The notes under the pieces: generated by a model | Told to the model about the DNA's origin: nothing | The model's database searches: none | What the model saw: the letters and a program-made list of their open reading frames with translations, nothing else | Made by a program: the position numbers and the translations under genes | In this document: piece by piece, positions 8,918 through 18,359 of the stretch | How positions within the stretch are numbered: position 1 is the stretch's first letter | How the letters are laid out: each line of letters begins with the position of its first letter | Source: Armatimonadia bacterium | GTDB taxonomy: Bacteria; Armatimonadota; Zipacnadia; Zipacnadales; JABUFB01 | NCBI GenBank assembly: GCA_039679385.1 | Contig: JBDKVB010000048.1 | Location: forward strand, 1 to 64,000 | DNA length: 64,000 nucleotides | Direction of reading: 5' to 3'

Positions 8918-10852
8918 ATGACGCGACGCGCCCTTGTGATCGGTTTTGTGCTTGTGCTCGTGATCGGCCTCGGGACCCCCTACAGTGACCTCGTCATGCA
9001 GGGCACGTGGGTGGGTCTCACGTCTTTCCCCATCAGCTCGTTCTTCCTGCTCTTGGTACTGGTCACGGTGGTCAACGTCGTGCCTCGGCGGTTGGGGAAG
9101 GGCCTGGAGCGGTCCGAGCTGTTGGTGATCTACTGCATGATGCTGGTCGCGGCCGGCATCCCCTCCTTTGGGCTGACGGGGCTGCTGATTCCCTACCTGG
9201 CGGGTCCCTTCTACTTCGCCCGACCCGAGAACAAGTGGGAGGACGTCCTGTGGCCCAATCTCCCCGACTGGCTGCACGTTCCCGCGGGGCCGGTCTCGAC
9301 CGGTCTGTATGAGGGGCTGAAGCCGGGAGCGCCGATCCCCTGGGGCGCATGGGTAGGGCCTCTTCTTGCGTGGACCGTCCTGGCTTTCAGCGTGTACGTG
9401 GTGTTTTTCGGTCTCTCCGCGCTGCTACGCCGGCGTTGGGTGGATGACGAGAAGCTCGTGTTTCCTCTCGTGCATCTGCCGCTGGCGGTGACCCACTACG
9501 AGGACCCGGCGGAACTCCTCCCGGCCTTCTTCCGCAACACAACGATGTGGGTTTTCTTCGCGATCCCCTTCCTGCTCCATGCGGTCAACGGGCTGCATCA
9601 CTACTACCCGGCCATCCCCGGCATCAACGTCCATCGTATCCCCCTGGACCCGTACATAACGGAGCGTCCCTGGACGGCACTGTCGCCCTTGTGGCTGCGC
9701 TTCCTGTTCAGCATCATTGGACTGGCCTATCTGCTGCCTTCCGAGTTGAGCTTCAGTCTGTGGTTCTTCTACTTCTTCTTCCTGATCCAGCAGGTGATCG
9801 GCTCGGCCGCAGGCTTCCCCATGCCTGCGGTTCAGGCCTACGGCACCCGACGATTCGTGGCCCATCAGATGATCGGCGGGATCCTGCTCAGCTTTGTTCT
9901 GGGGATGGTCGCAGCCAGGCCACGGCTGAAGGAGATCTGGCAGCGTGTCAGCGGCTCCGCACGGCAGGATCCACCTGTTGACGCCGGCGAGGCGATGCCG
10001 TACCCCGTGGCCTGCTGGGGTGGCCTGATCGGCCTCCTGGCCGTCTGCATCTGGGGCGCGGCGGCAGGTGCGGGCTTCGGCTCGACGCTTCTCCTATTCG
10101 TGCTCTACTTCGCGGTGCACATCGTCGCTGTGCGCTTGGTATGTGAGGGCGGGATGCTGTACGTCCAGCACCCCTTCCGTCCGCTGAACCTGATTCTCGC
10201 AGCGGTCGGCAGCAGACCCCTCGGCGGCCCTCGTATCGCCGTTCTTGCTCTCTTCGATCACCTGTTCATGGTCGATAACCGCAGTCCCCTCATGCCTGGC
10301 CTGATGCAGAGTCTGCGCATTGCCGATGAGGGCGCGATCCCGCGCGGACGGCTCTTCGGTGCCTTGGCGCTGGCTGTTCTTGCGGCCACCTTCACCTCCT
10401 ACGGCTCCTACCTATCTCTGATGTACCTCCACGGCGGCACGAAGCTCAACACCTGGTTCACCACGCACTACAGCCGTAACCTGTATGGCACCTGGACGAG
10501 CTACCTGATCAGCGCCGGAGAGCCGGCCAGTCCGGCCTCCTTCCTGACCATCGGGGCAGGTGCGCTGACCATGTGGGCGCTCACCTTCCTGCACCGCACC
10601 TACCTGTGGTGGCCACTACATCCCATCGGGTACCTGATGGGCGCCTCGTGGCCGATGATCAACTTTTGGTTCCCAATCTTCCTGGGCTGGCTCATCAAGA
10701 CAGCGGTCATGAACCTGGGCGGTCACAAGGCCTACCAGAAGCTGCTGCCGGGATTCCTGGGGCTGATCCTCGGGGAGTTCACCAGTGCGGGAGTGTGGAT
10801 CATCATCGACCTGCTGGCCGGCGCACGGGGTCACGAGATCTTCTCCTTCTAG
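8918..10852 (+). CDS. Polytopic membrane protein, DUF6785/DUF6784-like
   Basis: The 644-residue protein has about a dozen hydrophobic segments, beginning with ALVIGFVLVLVIGLGTPYSDLV and ending in GLILGEFTSAGVWIIIDLLAG. The N-terminus, with a short loop and then RSELLVIYCMMLVAAGIPS, resembles a family of uncharacterised membrane proteins (DUF6785/DUF6784, from memory) frequent in Armatimonadota and Planctomycetota. Its fold is reminiscent of oligopeptide transporters, but no substrate is known. ATG 8918 is chosen because the frame upstream to 8768 encodes a polar, non-membrane stretch that overlaps the divergent promoter; the ribosome site is weak (GGGAA). Confidence 0.75.
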   Translation: MTRRALVIGFVLVLVIGLGTPYSDLVMQGTWVGLTSFPISSFFLLLVLVTVVNVVPRRLGKGLERSELLVIYCMMLVAAGIPSFGLTGLLIPYLAGPFYFARPENKWEDVLWPNLPDWLHVPAGPVSTGLYEGLKPGAPIPWGAWVGPLLAWTVLAFSVYVVFFGLSALLRRRWVDDEKLVFPLVHLPLAVTHYEDPAELLPAFFRNTTMWVFFAIPFLLHAVNGLHHYYPAIPGINVHRIPLDPYITERPWTALSPLWLRFLFSIIGLAYLLPSELSFSLWFFYFFFLIQQVIGSAAGFPMPAVQAYGTRRFVAHQMIGGILLSFVLGMVAARPRLKEIWQRVSGSARQDPPVDAGEAMPYPVACWGGLIGLLAVCIWGAAAGAGFGSTLLLFVLYFAVHIVAVRLVCEGGMLYVQHPFRPLNLILAAVGSRPLGGPRIAVLALFDHLFMVDNRSPLMPGLMQSLRIADEGAIPRGRLFGALALAVLAATFTSYGSYLSLMYLHGGTKLNTWFTTHYSRNLYGTWTSYLISAGEPASPASFLTIGAGALTMWALTFLHRTYLWWPLHPIGYLMGASWPMINFWFPIFLGWLIKTAVMNLGGHKAYQKLLPGFLGLILGEFTSAGVWIIIDLLAGARGHEIFSF

Positions 10853-10854
10853 CA

Positions 10855-10895
10855 ACAGTGATGCCCCCTCAAGACGCGCGAGGGGGCATCACTGT
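10855..10895. terminator. 16-bp inverted repeat between convergent genes
   Basis: ACAGTGATGCCCCCTC (10855-10870) and GAGGGGGCATCACTGT (10880-10895) are perfect complements with a 9-base loop. The stem starts three bases after the stop of the membrane protein and precedes the end of mscL, so it probably terminates or protects both transcripts. No T-run is present. Confidence 0.65.
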
Positions 10896-10929
10896 GCCTG
10901 GTGAGTACTGGTTGTCCTGGACCCTGACC

Positions 10930-11370
10930 TTAGGGGACGGGCTCCACGGTGGAGGTGCAGTGCGCGCACCGTGTGGCCTTGACCGGGATGGTGCTCAGGC
11001 AGTAGGGGCACTCCCGAGTGTCCGGCTCAGCCGGAGCGGGCTCACGCTTGAGGCGGTTGACCTGCTTCACGATCAGGAACATGACGAAGGCCACGATCAC
11101 GAAGGTAATCACGGCATTCAGGAACAGCCCATAGCGGATCACGGCAGCCCCCGCCTTCTTGGCGGCGTCCAGGGACTCCCACTGCTGACCGGAGAGGTTG
11201 ATATACAGGTTGGCGAAGTCGACCTTCCCGAGCAGCAGACCGATTGGCGGCATGAGGACGTCGTCAACCAGCGAGGTCACGATCTTGCCGAAGGCCCCGC
11301 CGATGATGACGGCGATGGCCAAGTCCAGTACGCTGCCTTTGAGCGCGAACTCCTTGAACTCTTTGATCAC
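10930..11370 (-). CDS. mscL: Large-conductance mechanosensitive channel with C-terminal zinc ribbon
   Basis: The 146-residue protein matches Msc[31 protein letters not shown] is the amphipathic N-helix and TM1 (residues 2-31), and [20 protein letters not shown] (82-101) is TM2. MscL forms a homopentamer that opens under membrane tension to release solutes during hypo-osmotic shock. Beyond the usual C-terminal helix it carries CPYC...CAHC (Cys121, 124, 135, 138), a zinc-ribbon-like tail. The start is GTG 11370, preceded by GGGAGG; an in-frame TTG at 11385 overlaps the ribosome site and is not used. Confidence 0.93.
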   Translation of the reverse strand: MIKEFKEFALKGSVLDLAIAVIIGGAFGKIVTSLVDDVLMPPIGLLLGKVDFANLYINLSGQQWESLDAAKKAGAAVIRYGLFLNAVITFVIVAFVMFLIVKQVNRLKREPAPAEPDTRECPYCLSTIPVKATRCAHCTSTVEPVP

Positions 11371-11443
11371 TTGTACACCTCCCAAGTTGTGTATGAGGCC
11401 CCTCTGCGGGATCCGTGCTGCACTCCGAAGGCCTTCTGCGGGC

Positions 11444-12511
11444 TTAGGCGCGTGGCTTGAGTTCCTTGTGCTGAGCGGCGGACTTGTACATCATCTCGGT
11501 GATCTGAGCGACCTTGACACCGATCAGGTCTGTCCTGATCTGCGGGACCCTCCCGAGCACCGCCCATACCCAGTGGTGCTGCGAGCTGGAGTAGCCGATC
11601 CAGTTCGGGTCATAGGCGTTCTGGCGGTATTCGAAGCCGTCCAGTTGGAAGGTGGTGTCCGCGTCGATGCCGTGCAGGTGGCTGAAGAGCGCGAAGGGCT
11701 CCAGTCGCAGGCCGCCTTGCGAGCCCATGATGCGGTCGCCGGTTCCCTGGTCCATGTGAGCTGCCCAGCTCTCCTCAAAGAACAGGGTCAGGTCGCCCTT
11801 GAAGCGCACCAGGCCGACAGCCATCTCCTCCACGTCGTAGTTGCTCGACTTGCGGCGCTGCTCGTTCATGTCCAGCTCCTGGAAGGTGCTGGCGGTGACC
11901 GTCTCAATGTCGGGGTTGCCCAGCAGGTGGACCATGAGCCCGAGGTGGTACACGCCCATGTCCGGCAAGGCGCCACCGCCGGCGTGCTTCTTCTGGACAA
12001 AGATCGGCGTGGCGTAGCCGTCGACGAAGGGCCGCCCACGGCGCCGGTAGTGACTGGTCTTGGCGTAGTAGAGGCGGCCGAGCATCCCCTTGTCGATCAG
12101 GTGCTTCGCGGCGCGTGCTTCCTTGGAGAAGAGCGTACCCAACTGCATGGCCAGCTTCAGCCCGCAGTCCTGGGCGGTCTTCAGCATCTTCTGGGCCTCG
12201 GCGGCGTTGTTTGCGAAGGGTTTCTCGCAGTACACGTGCTTGCCCGCCTTGAGAGCATCGCAGGTGACGGGGCAGTGGAGGACGTTCGGCAGGCACACAT
12301 CCACCGCCTGGATCTCCTCCATCGCCAGAAGCTTGTGGTAGTCGGTCAGAACCTGCGGGACCTCGTACTCCTGGGCGACTCGCTGGGCCTCGGCCTCGTT
12401 GATGTCGCAGACGGCGACGACCTCAGCGTCAGCGATCTCACGGTACTTGCGCAGGTGGGACTTGCCGATGAGCCCGGTGCCTATGATGCCGATCTTGAGC
12501 TTGCCTGACAT
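11444..12511 (-). CDS. Gfo/Idh/MocA-family oxidoreductase
   Basis: The 355-residue protein starts with a Rossmann motif ([13 protein letters not shown]) and has the family's EKP motif (YCEKPF, catalytic Lys). The C-terminal alpha/beta domain follows, with [16 protein letters not shown], whose Asp/His pair is typical of the active site. Such enzymes oxidise or epimerise sugars and inositols with NAD(P). It is leftward and 73 bases downstream of it lies mscL, so the two may share a transcript. AGGAGG before ATG 12511 fixes the start. Confidence 0.9.
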   Translation of the reverse strand: MSGKLKIGIIGTGLIGKSHLRKYREIADAEVVAVCDINEAEAQRVAQEYEVPQVLTDYHKLLAMEEIQAVDVCLPNVLHCPVTCDALKAGKHVYCEKPFANNAAEAQKMLKTAQDCGLKLAMQLGTLFSKEARAAKHLIDKGMLGRLYYAKTSHYRRRGRPFVDGYATPIFVQKKHAGGGALPDMGVYHLGLMVHLLGNPDIETVTASTFQELDMNEQRRKSSNYDVEEMAVGLVRFKGDLTLFFEESWAAHMDQGTGDRIMGSQGGLRLEPFALFSHLHGIDADTTFQLDGFEYRQNAYDPNWIGYSSSQHHWVWAVLGRVPQIRTDLIGVKVAQITEMMYKSAAQHKELKPRA

Positions 12512-12666
12512 GGATTGCCTCCTGGACTGTGCTGGGATGTTGGTGCAGAGAGCGGAGGGAAGGGCGGTCCGACCCCGGCGCGTCCACCTTCTCCAATACA
12601 CAAATATACCATCATCTACTGACGGCAGGATGGGCTACAGAGATCATTTGGCTTCTGACATATCCA

Positions 12667-12694
12667 TTGACAGCACACAACACCGTGCTATTAT
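12667..12694 (+). promoter_or_regulatory. Near-consensus promoter driving a candidate small RNA
   Basis: TTGACA at 12667-12672 is followed after 16 bases by TATTAT at 12689-12694. No gene follows on this strand, only a short segment ending in a terminator. Confidence 0.6.
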
Positions 12695-12699
12695 TGGTT

Positions 12700-12784
12700 G
12701 ACGCTAAGTCGCGTCCCGGGGAGAAGGGCCGCCCGTTCGTGCGACCACCAGCCGGCGGGCCATCAGGTCCGCCGGTTGTTTTTG
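12700..12784 (+). ncRNA. Candidate orphan small RNA of about 85 nt
   Basis: The predicted transcript starts near 12700 and ends in a strong intrinsic terminator. That terminator is a 13-pair stem (12749-12761 with 12766-12778, two G-U pairs) closed by ATCA and followed by TTTTTG. The 5' half can form GACGC/GCGTC or GTCGC (12708-12712)/GCGAC (12741-12745). It contains no start codon with a ribosome site. It matches no small-RNA class I know. Confidence 0.5.
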
Positions 12785-12946
12785 CTCGCCCCTCTGACGG
12801 CCGGCGCACCCAAGCTCGAGGGCCAAGGTCGCCACTCGTTCCCTTCCGCCACACCAGCCTGCAACAGACCCTGTCCGACCAGCCTGGTTCTGGACGCCTC
12901 AGCCGCAAGTTCTCTCCTCTCAGCTTGCTCCCGTCGACCAGCTGGA

Positions 12947-14815
12947 TCACCGATACGGGGGCAGGAAGCCGTCGAGCCATGCCGCGATGCTCGTCGGTGG
13001 CGTCAACCAACCGGCCTGGGCAGCCCAGGCGGCGCCCTCACGCTTCAGGGAGTAGTCGCCGCCCGCCGCGTCGACAAAGCCCGGGTCGGCGACCTGGCTG
13101 CGGGCATCGAAGCCAGTGGCCTCCGTGAAGGCCTTCAGGTCGGAGTACTGGGAGTGCTTGGGCCGCCACTCACAGCCGTACAGGGCCACCTTCTGCCCGG
13201 CAGCGGGGTCGAGCCAGTAGAGGTTCCGATCGATGACCAGTCCCTGCTGCGTGGGATCATAGAAAGGCCTGCCACTGGCCTTGACCGCCTCGAGCCAGCC
13301 CTGCACGTCCTTGTACTTGGCCTGATCCGCCGGGTGCCAGCCAAAGAACCCATTGTCATACCAGAGGCCGAGCTGATAGCCCCGGTTGAGAGCGCACAGG
13401 TTGCCGACCACAACATCGCCGGTGCAGTGATAGGGGATAGGGCCGAAGTCGTCGGTGTCCAGTGTCCGGGGGCCCTGCTCGCGGAAGGTGATCCCGTCCT
13501 TGTTGCCCACGCAGGTGTTGTGCGCCACGACGCAGTCCATGCTCTCGGCGATCTTGATGCCCGCTTCGCTCCAGGTGGCTCCCCTGGCTCGAAGGCCGTT
13601 GCGCAGGCACAGGTTCCGCAGGAGTGTGATGTTGCGGCTGATCTCGACGAAGACCCCGGAGCCCTCGTTGTCGTCAAAAACGCACTCGGTGACCAGCACG
13701 TTCTCTACGTGGATGTCGAACCACAGCCCCGGACCGCCGTTGTGAAGGAAGGCACAGCGCCGGAAGACCCCGCCCTTTGTGCGTGCCATCTTGAAGCCGC
13801 CGGCGTCCCAGCCGCGGTTGATAGGCTTCCAGCAGTTGCCCTCCCACAGGGACTCCTCGTTCAGAAAGCCCTCACCCGTCGCGCCGCCACCTGTCTGCCC
13901 ATTGTAGCGGACCACGCAGTGTCGGACCGTGCCACGCACCGAGAGCCCGCTGCCGGCCATGTGCTCGATGATGCAACCTTCCACGAGGTTGTCTTCTCCC
14001 TGGAGCCACACCGCCGCTCGCTGGGGGAAGGTTGCGCCGTAGCGGAACACCAGCCCGTACAGGTGGACGTCGTGCACCCCTGCCGGATTCTGCCATGGGC
14101 TCAGCCCGAACAACGACGGCCTCGTCGCCGCCTCCACCTGGTGCGTGTTCGGATCGGAGCCGTCCTGGAGCCACAGGTACAGCTCCTTCTTCGTCGTGTC
14201 TACCGCGAACATCCCGTGCCACGTGGCCGGGTCAGCGGGATCAGGGACTGCAGCAGAGGATCGCCCGGGCTCGCCAGGGCGGTCACGGTTCTCGGACCAA
14301 CCCTTCGTGAGAGCCTCGAGCGTACCGGCGGGTAGAAGCTGCTTGCCGTCGACGATGACCTGCTCGGCACGTCCCCACACCGGCTCGCCCTCCGGGTGAT
14401 GCTCGACGGGAAGACCTTCCTTCGTGTGGTTGATGATGAACTGGTAGGGCCAGGGCACGCGGTAGATCGGAGCGTCTCCGGAGAGGCGTGTCCAGTTGGC
14501 GACCGGATCTGCACCGGTGATGACCACGGTCCCGGGTGTCTCGGCCACGAAGCTGATCGGGGCACCCGGTGCGCCACTACGCTTCAGAGGGATGCTCTCG
14601 CGGTACAGGCCCGGTTTGATGATGACACGGTCGCCCGGCTGCACCAGTTCAGCCGACCTGGCGATGGTCTTGAGGGGTGATTCGGGGGAGCCGGAGTTGC
14701 TGTCGGAGGACTGAGGGTGACCAGGGTCAACGATCAGGTCGCGAGCACAGGCCGGGAGCGAGACCAGCGTCAGAGCCAGCGCAAGAATGAGGAGCCGGCC
14801 GTCGGTGAAGAGCAC
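12947..14815 (-). CDS. Secreted right-handed parallel beta-helix protein
   Basis: The 622-residue product has a signal peptide (LLILALALTLVSLPACA, cut near residue 24), then IVDPGHPQSSDSNSGSPESPLKTIARS...PGDRVIIKPGLY. This is the opening of DUF1565/NosD-like beta-helix proteins. Later turns repeat the pattern N-x-V-x-x-C-x-F-x-D-N and N-x-x-x-x-N-T-C. It is probably an extracellular or periplasmic polysaccharide-active or binding protein. The start is GTG 14815 with GGGAG upstream. A long + strand open frame opposite it (to 14335) is antisense and not believed. Confidence 0.8.
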   Translation of the reverse strand: MLFTDGRLLILALALTLVSLPACARDLIVDPGHPQSSDSNSGSPESPLKTIARSAELVQPGDRVIIKPGLYRESIPLKRSGAPGAPISFVAETPGTVVITGADPVANWTRLSGDAPIYRVPWPYQFIINHTKEGLPVEHHPEGEPVWGRAEQVIVDGKQLLPAGTLEALTKGWSENRDRPGEPGRSSAAVPDPADPATWHGMFAVDTTKKELYLWLQDGSDPNTHQVEAATRPSLFGLSPWQNPAGVHDVHLYGLVFRYGATFPQRAAVWLQGEDNLVEGCIIEHMAGSGLSVRGTVRHCVVRYNGQTGGGATGEGFLNEESLWEGNCWKPINRGWDAGGFKMARTKGGVFRRCAFLHNGGPGLWFDIHVENVLVTECVFDDNEGSGVFVEISRNITLLRNLCLRNGLRARGATWSEAGIKIAESMDCVVAHNTCVGNKDGITFREQGPRTLDTDDFGPIPYHCTGDVVVGNLCALNRGYQLGLWYDNGFFGWHPADQAKYKDVQGWLEAVKASGRPFYDPTQQGLVIDRNLYWLDPAAGQKVALYGCEWRPKHSQYSDLKAFTEATGFDARSQVADPGFVDAAGGDYSLKREGAAWAAQAGWLTPPTSIAAWLDGFLPPYR

Positions 14816-15054
14816 GGCGCGTCACACTCCCGTCCGTACATATCATGGGCCAGCCTGCTTCGGTCGCTTTGTTCGCGCTCCCGGGTCGACGCACCTCCTG
14901 CCGCGCGGGCAGCACTGCTGTTGGCGGCCTTGGTCGCAATACCCTCCGTCGTCGTCGGCACACGGGTCAGGATGCTGTGGTACGTGAACGACCACGTGCG
15001 CCTCCAGGACCTCCAGCCGGTTCCGTGAGCGGGGTCTGGTGGCTGTCGGGCAAG

Positions 15055-16506
15055 CTATCCCGGCATCACAGGCGGAGGCGGCATCGACTTCATTACCGGG
15101 TGTCGCCATCTGGGAAGGAAGATCGTCAGAGCGACTATCACTGCCAGGAGGATCACGATCCCAACGATGAGCATGGGGACGCTGGCCCGATCCTTGCCTT
15201 CGACGATCGCCTGCTGCGACTTGGAGATGAAGCTTTGCACGTAGGGGTGCGCAGGAGAGATGGTGTTGATCTGCTGGAAGATGGCCAGAGCCTTGCGGTA
15301 GTGGTGCGCGTCGAAAGCGTCGAGGGCTTGGGCGTACAGCTTCGAGACGGTGCCCTCCTCCGGCTTGATGTTGTGCCGCTGCAGGAACTCCATGACAATG
15401 CCGACGGGAATCAGCCAGTTCATCCCGGCGACCGCGGTGACGTCCTGACCGCTGGCTGTGGGTTCCAGGCTGCCAGAGGTCGCGATACCGATGACCCGGC
15501 CCGCGCTGTCCAGGGCCGGACCGCCACTGTTACCGTGAGTGAAGTCGGCGTCGGTCTGCATCACTTCCCAGTCGCCGGGCATGGCCTTCTTCGCGCTCAC
15601 GACGCCCGCTGTGAGGGTCGGATCGTGAGGCACGTCCTGCTTCAGGTAGGGGTGGAAGGTCGCTGCGGCCGGGTAGCCCACGACATAGACCCGATCGCCG
15701 GGGTTGATCGCCTTGTCGTCACCCAGCGGGAGAGTCTGCATGTTGTTTCCTGCGACTTTGAGGATGGCCACGTCCTTGCCGGGTGCTGGTTCGCCGACGG
15801 CGACGATCTCCGCCGGTGACCCCTTGTATTCGCTCGCAACGCCCGGGACCGCAACCCCCGCGGCGATGAGGGCTGTGACCTCCTTCTTGTCGATCTTGAT
15901 GTGCTGCGAACACCAGCTCTGGAGGGCCTCCTCAACCTTCGCCATCGCCTCCTCGGAGCCACCGGCGAAGTCCTCGTCGTTGGCCAGAACCTCCATGGAG
16001 GCTGCCACGCGCTTCTTGTTCAGCTCTTCGATCACAGGCTCCAGGTCCTCGTCAGTCCACACCACCACATGGGCGTTGGTCACCACATAGCCGTCGGGGG
16101 TGATCACGAATCCAGAGCCCTGGGCAGAGGAAGACTCCGTCTCGCTGCGCCGGTCATCCTGCGGAGCCAGGTAGTCGTTGAAGTTCTCGAGCAGCTCCTC
16201 GGAGCGCGCCAGGATCATGTCATCTGTGCCAGAGCTCTCCGCGCGCCGAGCGGCCCTCTCATGGAACAGCCGGACGTTCTCGCCGGTCCAGTGCCATATG
16301 GGCCATGACGCCGTGACCTCACAGGTAGACTCGATCAGGACGGTCGCAGGCTTGGCCAACTCGAACAGTCGGCTCGCCTTCACGTCCTGCGGTTGGGCAT
16401 GGCCGGCGCACGCTGCAACCGATAGCATGCCCAGTGGCATGAGCAGGGAGAGGAGTGTAGAGCGAAGGAGACCACTGTGGAAGTCCAGCCGGCGTCGCGT
16501 GCGCAC
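15055..16506 (-). CDS. Membrane-anchored trypsin-like serine protease (DegP/HtrA-type catalytic domain)
   Basis: The 483-residue protein has an N-terminal signal or anchor (LLSLLMPLGMLSVAACAGHA). The trypsin-fold catalytic triad is His146 (GYVVTNAHVV), Asp245 (GKDVAILKV) and Ser327 (THGNSGGP). No PDZ domain follows. Instead there is a short TPR-like helical stretch (FDAHHYRKALAIFQQIN), a C-terminal membrane segment (MLIVGIVILLAVIVALTIFL) and a proline-rich tail. The Cys of AACA could be lipidated but the lipobox is imperfect. It likely degrades or senses misfolded envelope proteins. GTG 16506 is preceded by GGGGGTGA. A large insert lies between His and Asp. Confidence 0.85.
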   Translation of the reverse strand: MRTRRRLDFHSGLLRSTLLSLLMPLGMLSVAACAGHAQPQDVKASRLFELAKPATVLIESTCEVTASWPIWHWTGENVRLFHERAARRAESSGTDDMILARSEELLENFNDYLAPQDDRRSETESSSAQGSGFVITPDGYVVTNAHVVVWTDEDLEPVIEELNKKRVAASMEVLANDEDFAGGSEEAMAKVEEALQSWCSQHIKIDKKEVTALIAAGVAVPGVASEYKGSPAEIVAVGEPAPGKDVAILKVAGNNMQTLPLGDDKAINPGDRVYVVGYPAAATFHPYLKQDVPHDPTLTAGVVSAKKAMPGDWEVMQTDADFTHGNSGGPALDSAGRVIGIATSGSLEPTASGQDVTAVAGMNWLIPVGIVMEFLQRHNIKPEEGTVSKLYAQALDAFDAHHYRKALAIFQQINTISPAHPYVQSFISKSQQAIVEGKDRASVPMLIVGIVILLAVIVALTIFLPRWRHPVMKSMPPPPVMPG

Positions 16507-16669
16507 GTCAGATCACCCCCACGGGAATCGGACGGCAACTTCACCACGAGTCTGGCGGCAGATACGGACACAACCAGCAATAACTTAGCACAGAAGGCAC
16601 GTTTCCTCCAAGAGAGCTTCTTTGACGCCACAGCCTTGCAGGCCTGCACCTCGGGAGATGGCTGCCGAC

Positions 16670-16698
16670 TTGTCCACTGACGCTGCTGCATGTAAGAT
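16670..16698 (+). promoter_or_regulatory. Promoter of the homocysteine methyltransferase gene
   Basis: TTGTCC (16670-16675), a 17-base spacer and TAAGAT (16693-16698) lie about 65 bases before the start codon. Confidence 0.5.
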
Positions 16699-16763
16699 GA
16701 GTGCCAGTCGGCTCCTGTGCGCTCCCTGGGCGTTCCTACGGTACCTACGGAAGGACGTGGAAG

Positions 16764-17639
16764 ATGCGGAGTTCGATCCTCGAACGTCTGGCTACGGAAG
16801 TGCTCGTAGGCGATGGTGCGATGGGGACCGCGCTCATGGCAGCCGGGGCCGTCTCGCGCAACACCAGCGAGGCCAACCTCACGCACCCCGACCTCGTGAG
16901 CTCCGCGCATCGGGCCTACCGACGCGCCGGGGCACAGATACTCCAGACTAACACCTTCGCCGCGAACCCAATCATGCTGAAGACAGCCGGCCTTGCAGAG
17001 CAGGGGCCCCAGATCTGGTCGAGTGCAGTGCAGTTGTGCCGTGAGGCTGCGGGCGACGACCTCTATGTGGCGGCTGACCTGGGACCAACTGGAGCGTTGC
17101 TGGAGCCCCTGGGTGACCTCTCCGTCGAGGAGGCGCGCAGCTCCTTCCTGCGGCAGTGCGAAGCGATGCTCGGGCCCTCAGTGGACATGGTGTTGCTGGA
17201 GAGCTTCGAGGCGATAGAGGAGGTTGAGCTGGCGGTCAGTGCCGTACGTGAGCTGCACCCGCGCATACCGCTGGCAGTGACGATGGCCTTTTCTGTCGGC
17301 CAGGGACGCACCTCGATGGGTGTCGATGGTGGCACTGCAGCGCAGCGTCTGTCAGAGCTTCCGGTGGACATCCTGGGCGCGAACTGCGGGACACCTCAGG
17401 CCCTGGAGATCGCCTTCGCGCAGATGAGCGAGCATACCGATCGGCCGCTGATGGCCCAGCCTAACGCCGGACTCCCCATGGTCACCGGAGGCCGAACTGT
17501 GTGGTCGGGTACGCCCCTGGAGGCCGGACAACTGGCTGCGCGGCTCATTGCTTGTGGAGCGCGCATCGTCGGAGGATGCTGCGGCACCACTCCAGACCAC
17601 CTTCTCCAGATGGCCCGTGCGGCGTCTGCAAGGGCCTAA
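16764..17639 (+). CDS. Homocysteine S-methyltransferase family protein
   Basis: The 291-residue protein has GDGAMGTAL near its N-terminus, NCGTP in the middle and GGCCGTTPDHL near the C-terminus. These supply the three zinc-binding cysteines of the homocysteine methyltransferase TIM barrel (BHMT, MmuM and the first domain of MetH). It would move a methyl group to homocysteine to make methionine; the donor may be S-methylmethionine or betaine. It lacks cobalamin and folate domains. GGAAGGA precedes ATG 16764. It leads a rightward group with gcvH and a lipoyl-transfer gene. Confidence 0.88.
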   Translation: MRSSILERLATEVLVGDGAMGTALMAAGAVSRNTSEANLTHPDLVSSAHRAYRRAGAQILQTNTFAANPIMLKTAGLAEQGPQIWSSAVQLCREAAGDDLYVAADLGPTGALLEPLGDLSVEEARSSFLRQCEAMLGPSVDMVLLESFEAIEEVELAVSAVRELHPRIPLAVTMAFSVGQGRTSMGVDGGTAAQRLSELPVDILGANCGTPQALEIAFAQMSEHTDRPLMAQPNAGLPMVTGGRTVWSGTPLEAGQLAARLIACGARIVGGCCGTTPDHLLQMARAASARA

Positions 17640-17801
17640 AAGGGCCCCTGTAAGGCTCCGGTTGAGACGCCCAAAATGCCCCTTGCAGGGAAGGGGGCTT
17701 CGTATTACACTCTGTGGCGCCACACCCGCGATATCTGGAGCTTACACCCGCGCTGCGCGTGTGGTGCAGAGCCGCCGAGTTTTGTGAAGGAGGTCCGACC
17801 A

Positions 17802-18257
17802 ATGGACTTGTCCGAGTTGAGATTCGATGAAGGACATGCTTGGGTCCGCGACGAGGGCAAAGAGCTCATCATCGGAATCAGCGAATATGCCCAGGAACAG
17901 TTGGGCGACGTTATCTTCGTAGAGCTGCCTGAACCGGGTACCAAGATCGTCCGTGACGATCCCTTCGGGAGCATCGAGTCGGCCAAGGCCATCGAGGACC
18001 TTGTCGCTCCGGTGAACGCTGTTGTCACGCGGCGCAACGATGACCTCATGGACGAGCCGGAAGCCATCAACAGTGATCCCTACGGTGATGGCTGGCTGAT
18101 CGCAGTCAAGCCGGACGAAGACACCGACCTCAGCAAGCTGCTGAACTGGGACCAGTACCAGAAGCACCTCGAACTCCTGGAGAGCGAGGAAGAGGACGAG
18201 GACTACGAGAGCGACGATCTCGAGGACGACTTCCTCTCCGACGACGAAGAGGAATAG
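17802..18257 (+). CDS. gcvH: Glycine cleavage system H protein with long acidic tail
   Basis: The 151-residue protein is GcvH, the lipoyl carrier that shuttles the aminomethyl group between the P, T and L proteins. The lipoylated lysine is Lys62 in GSIESAKAIEDL. The hammerhead fold ends near residue 125 and is followed by a tail of mostly Glu, Asp and Ser (EEEDEDYESDDLEDDF...) that ordinary H proteins lack. The P, T and L genes are not in the window. AAGGAGG at 17787-17793 supports ATG 17802. Upstream, CCCTGTAAGG (17646-17655) can pair with CCTTGCAGGG (17681-17690) and may end the previous transcript. The lipoyl-transfer gene follows. Confidence 0.93.
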   Translation: MDLSELRFDEGHAWVRDEGKELIIGISEYAQEQLGDVIFVELPEPGTKIVRDDPFGSIESAKAIEDLVAPVNAVVTRRNDDLMDEPEAINSDPYGDGWLIAVKPDEDTDLSKLLNWDQYQKHLELLESEEEDEDYESDDLEDDFLSDDEEE

Positions 18258-18297
18258 CCGCTCTCCCGCCAAGGCATGACACCTTGAGACTATCTGC

Positions 18298-18339
18298 TGC
18301 CCGGGCCGCGCACACGCACTTGTCGGCCCGGGCACTTTT
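18298..18339 (+). terminator. Intrinsic terminator after gcvH
   Basis: TGCCCGGGCC (18298-18307) pairs perfectly with GGCCCGGGCA (18325-18334) and CTTTTG follows. Some read-through into the lipoyl-transfer gene, which begins 20 bases later, is plausible. Confidence 0.7.
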
Positions 18340-18359
18340 GCGATTCAGGACACTCCGCT

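Larger units (their letters stand above)
12512..12946. other. 435-base intergenic region
   Basis: This gap lies between the leftward oxidoreductase and the end of the leftward beta-helix gene. It holds the upstream sequence of the oxidoreductase gene and, on the + strand, a complete promoter-transcript-terminator unit (see the next entries). Open frames crossing it lack ribosome sites and are antisense to real genes. Confidence 0.6.

Noticed and set aside
11198-12508. 436-codon open frame on the + strand
   Set aside because: It mirrors the Gfo/Idh gene and the end of mscL; no ribosome site and no recognisable protein.
12698-14335. 545-codon open frame on the + strand
   Set aside because: It is antisense to the beta-helix gene, has no ribosome site and its translation is Arg/Ala/Pro-rich without any fold pattern; a GC-driven shadow.
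14816-15054. Small gene between the beta-helix and protease genes
   Set aside because: Frames here are antisense extensions of larger shadows and lack ribosome sites; the stretch is taken as upstream sequence of the beta-helix gene.
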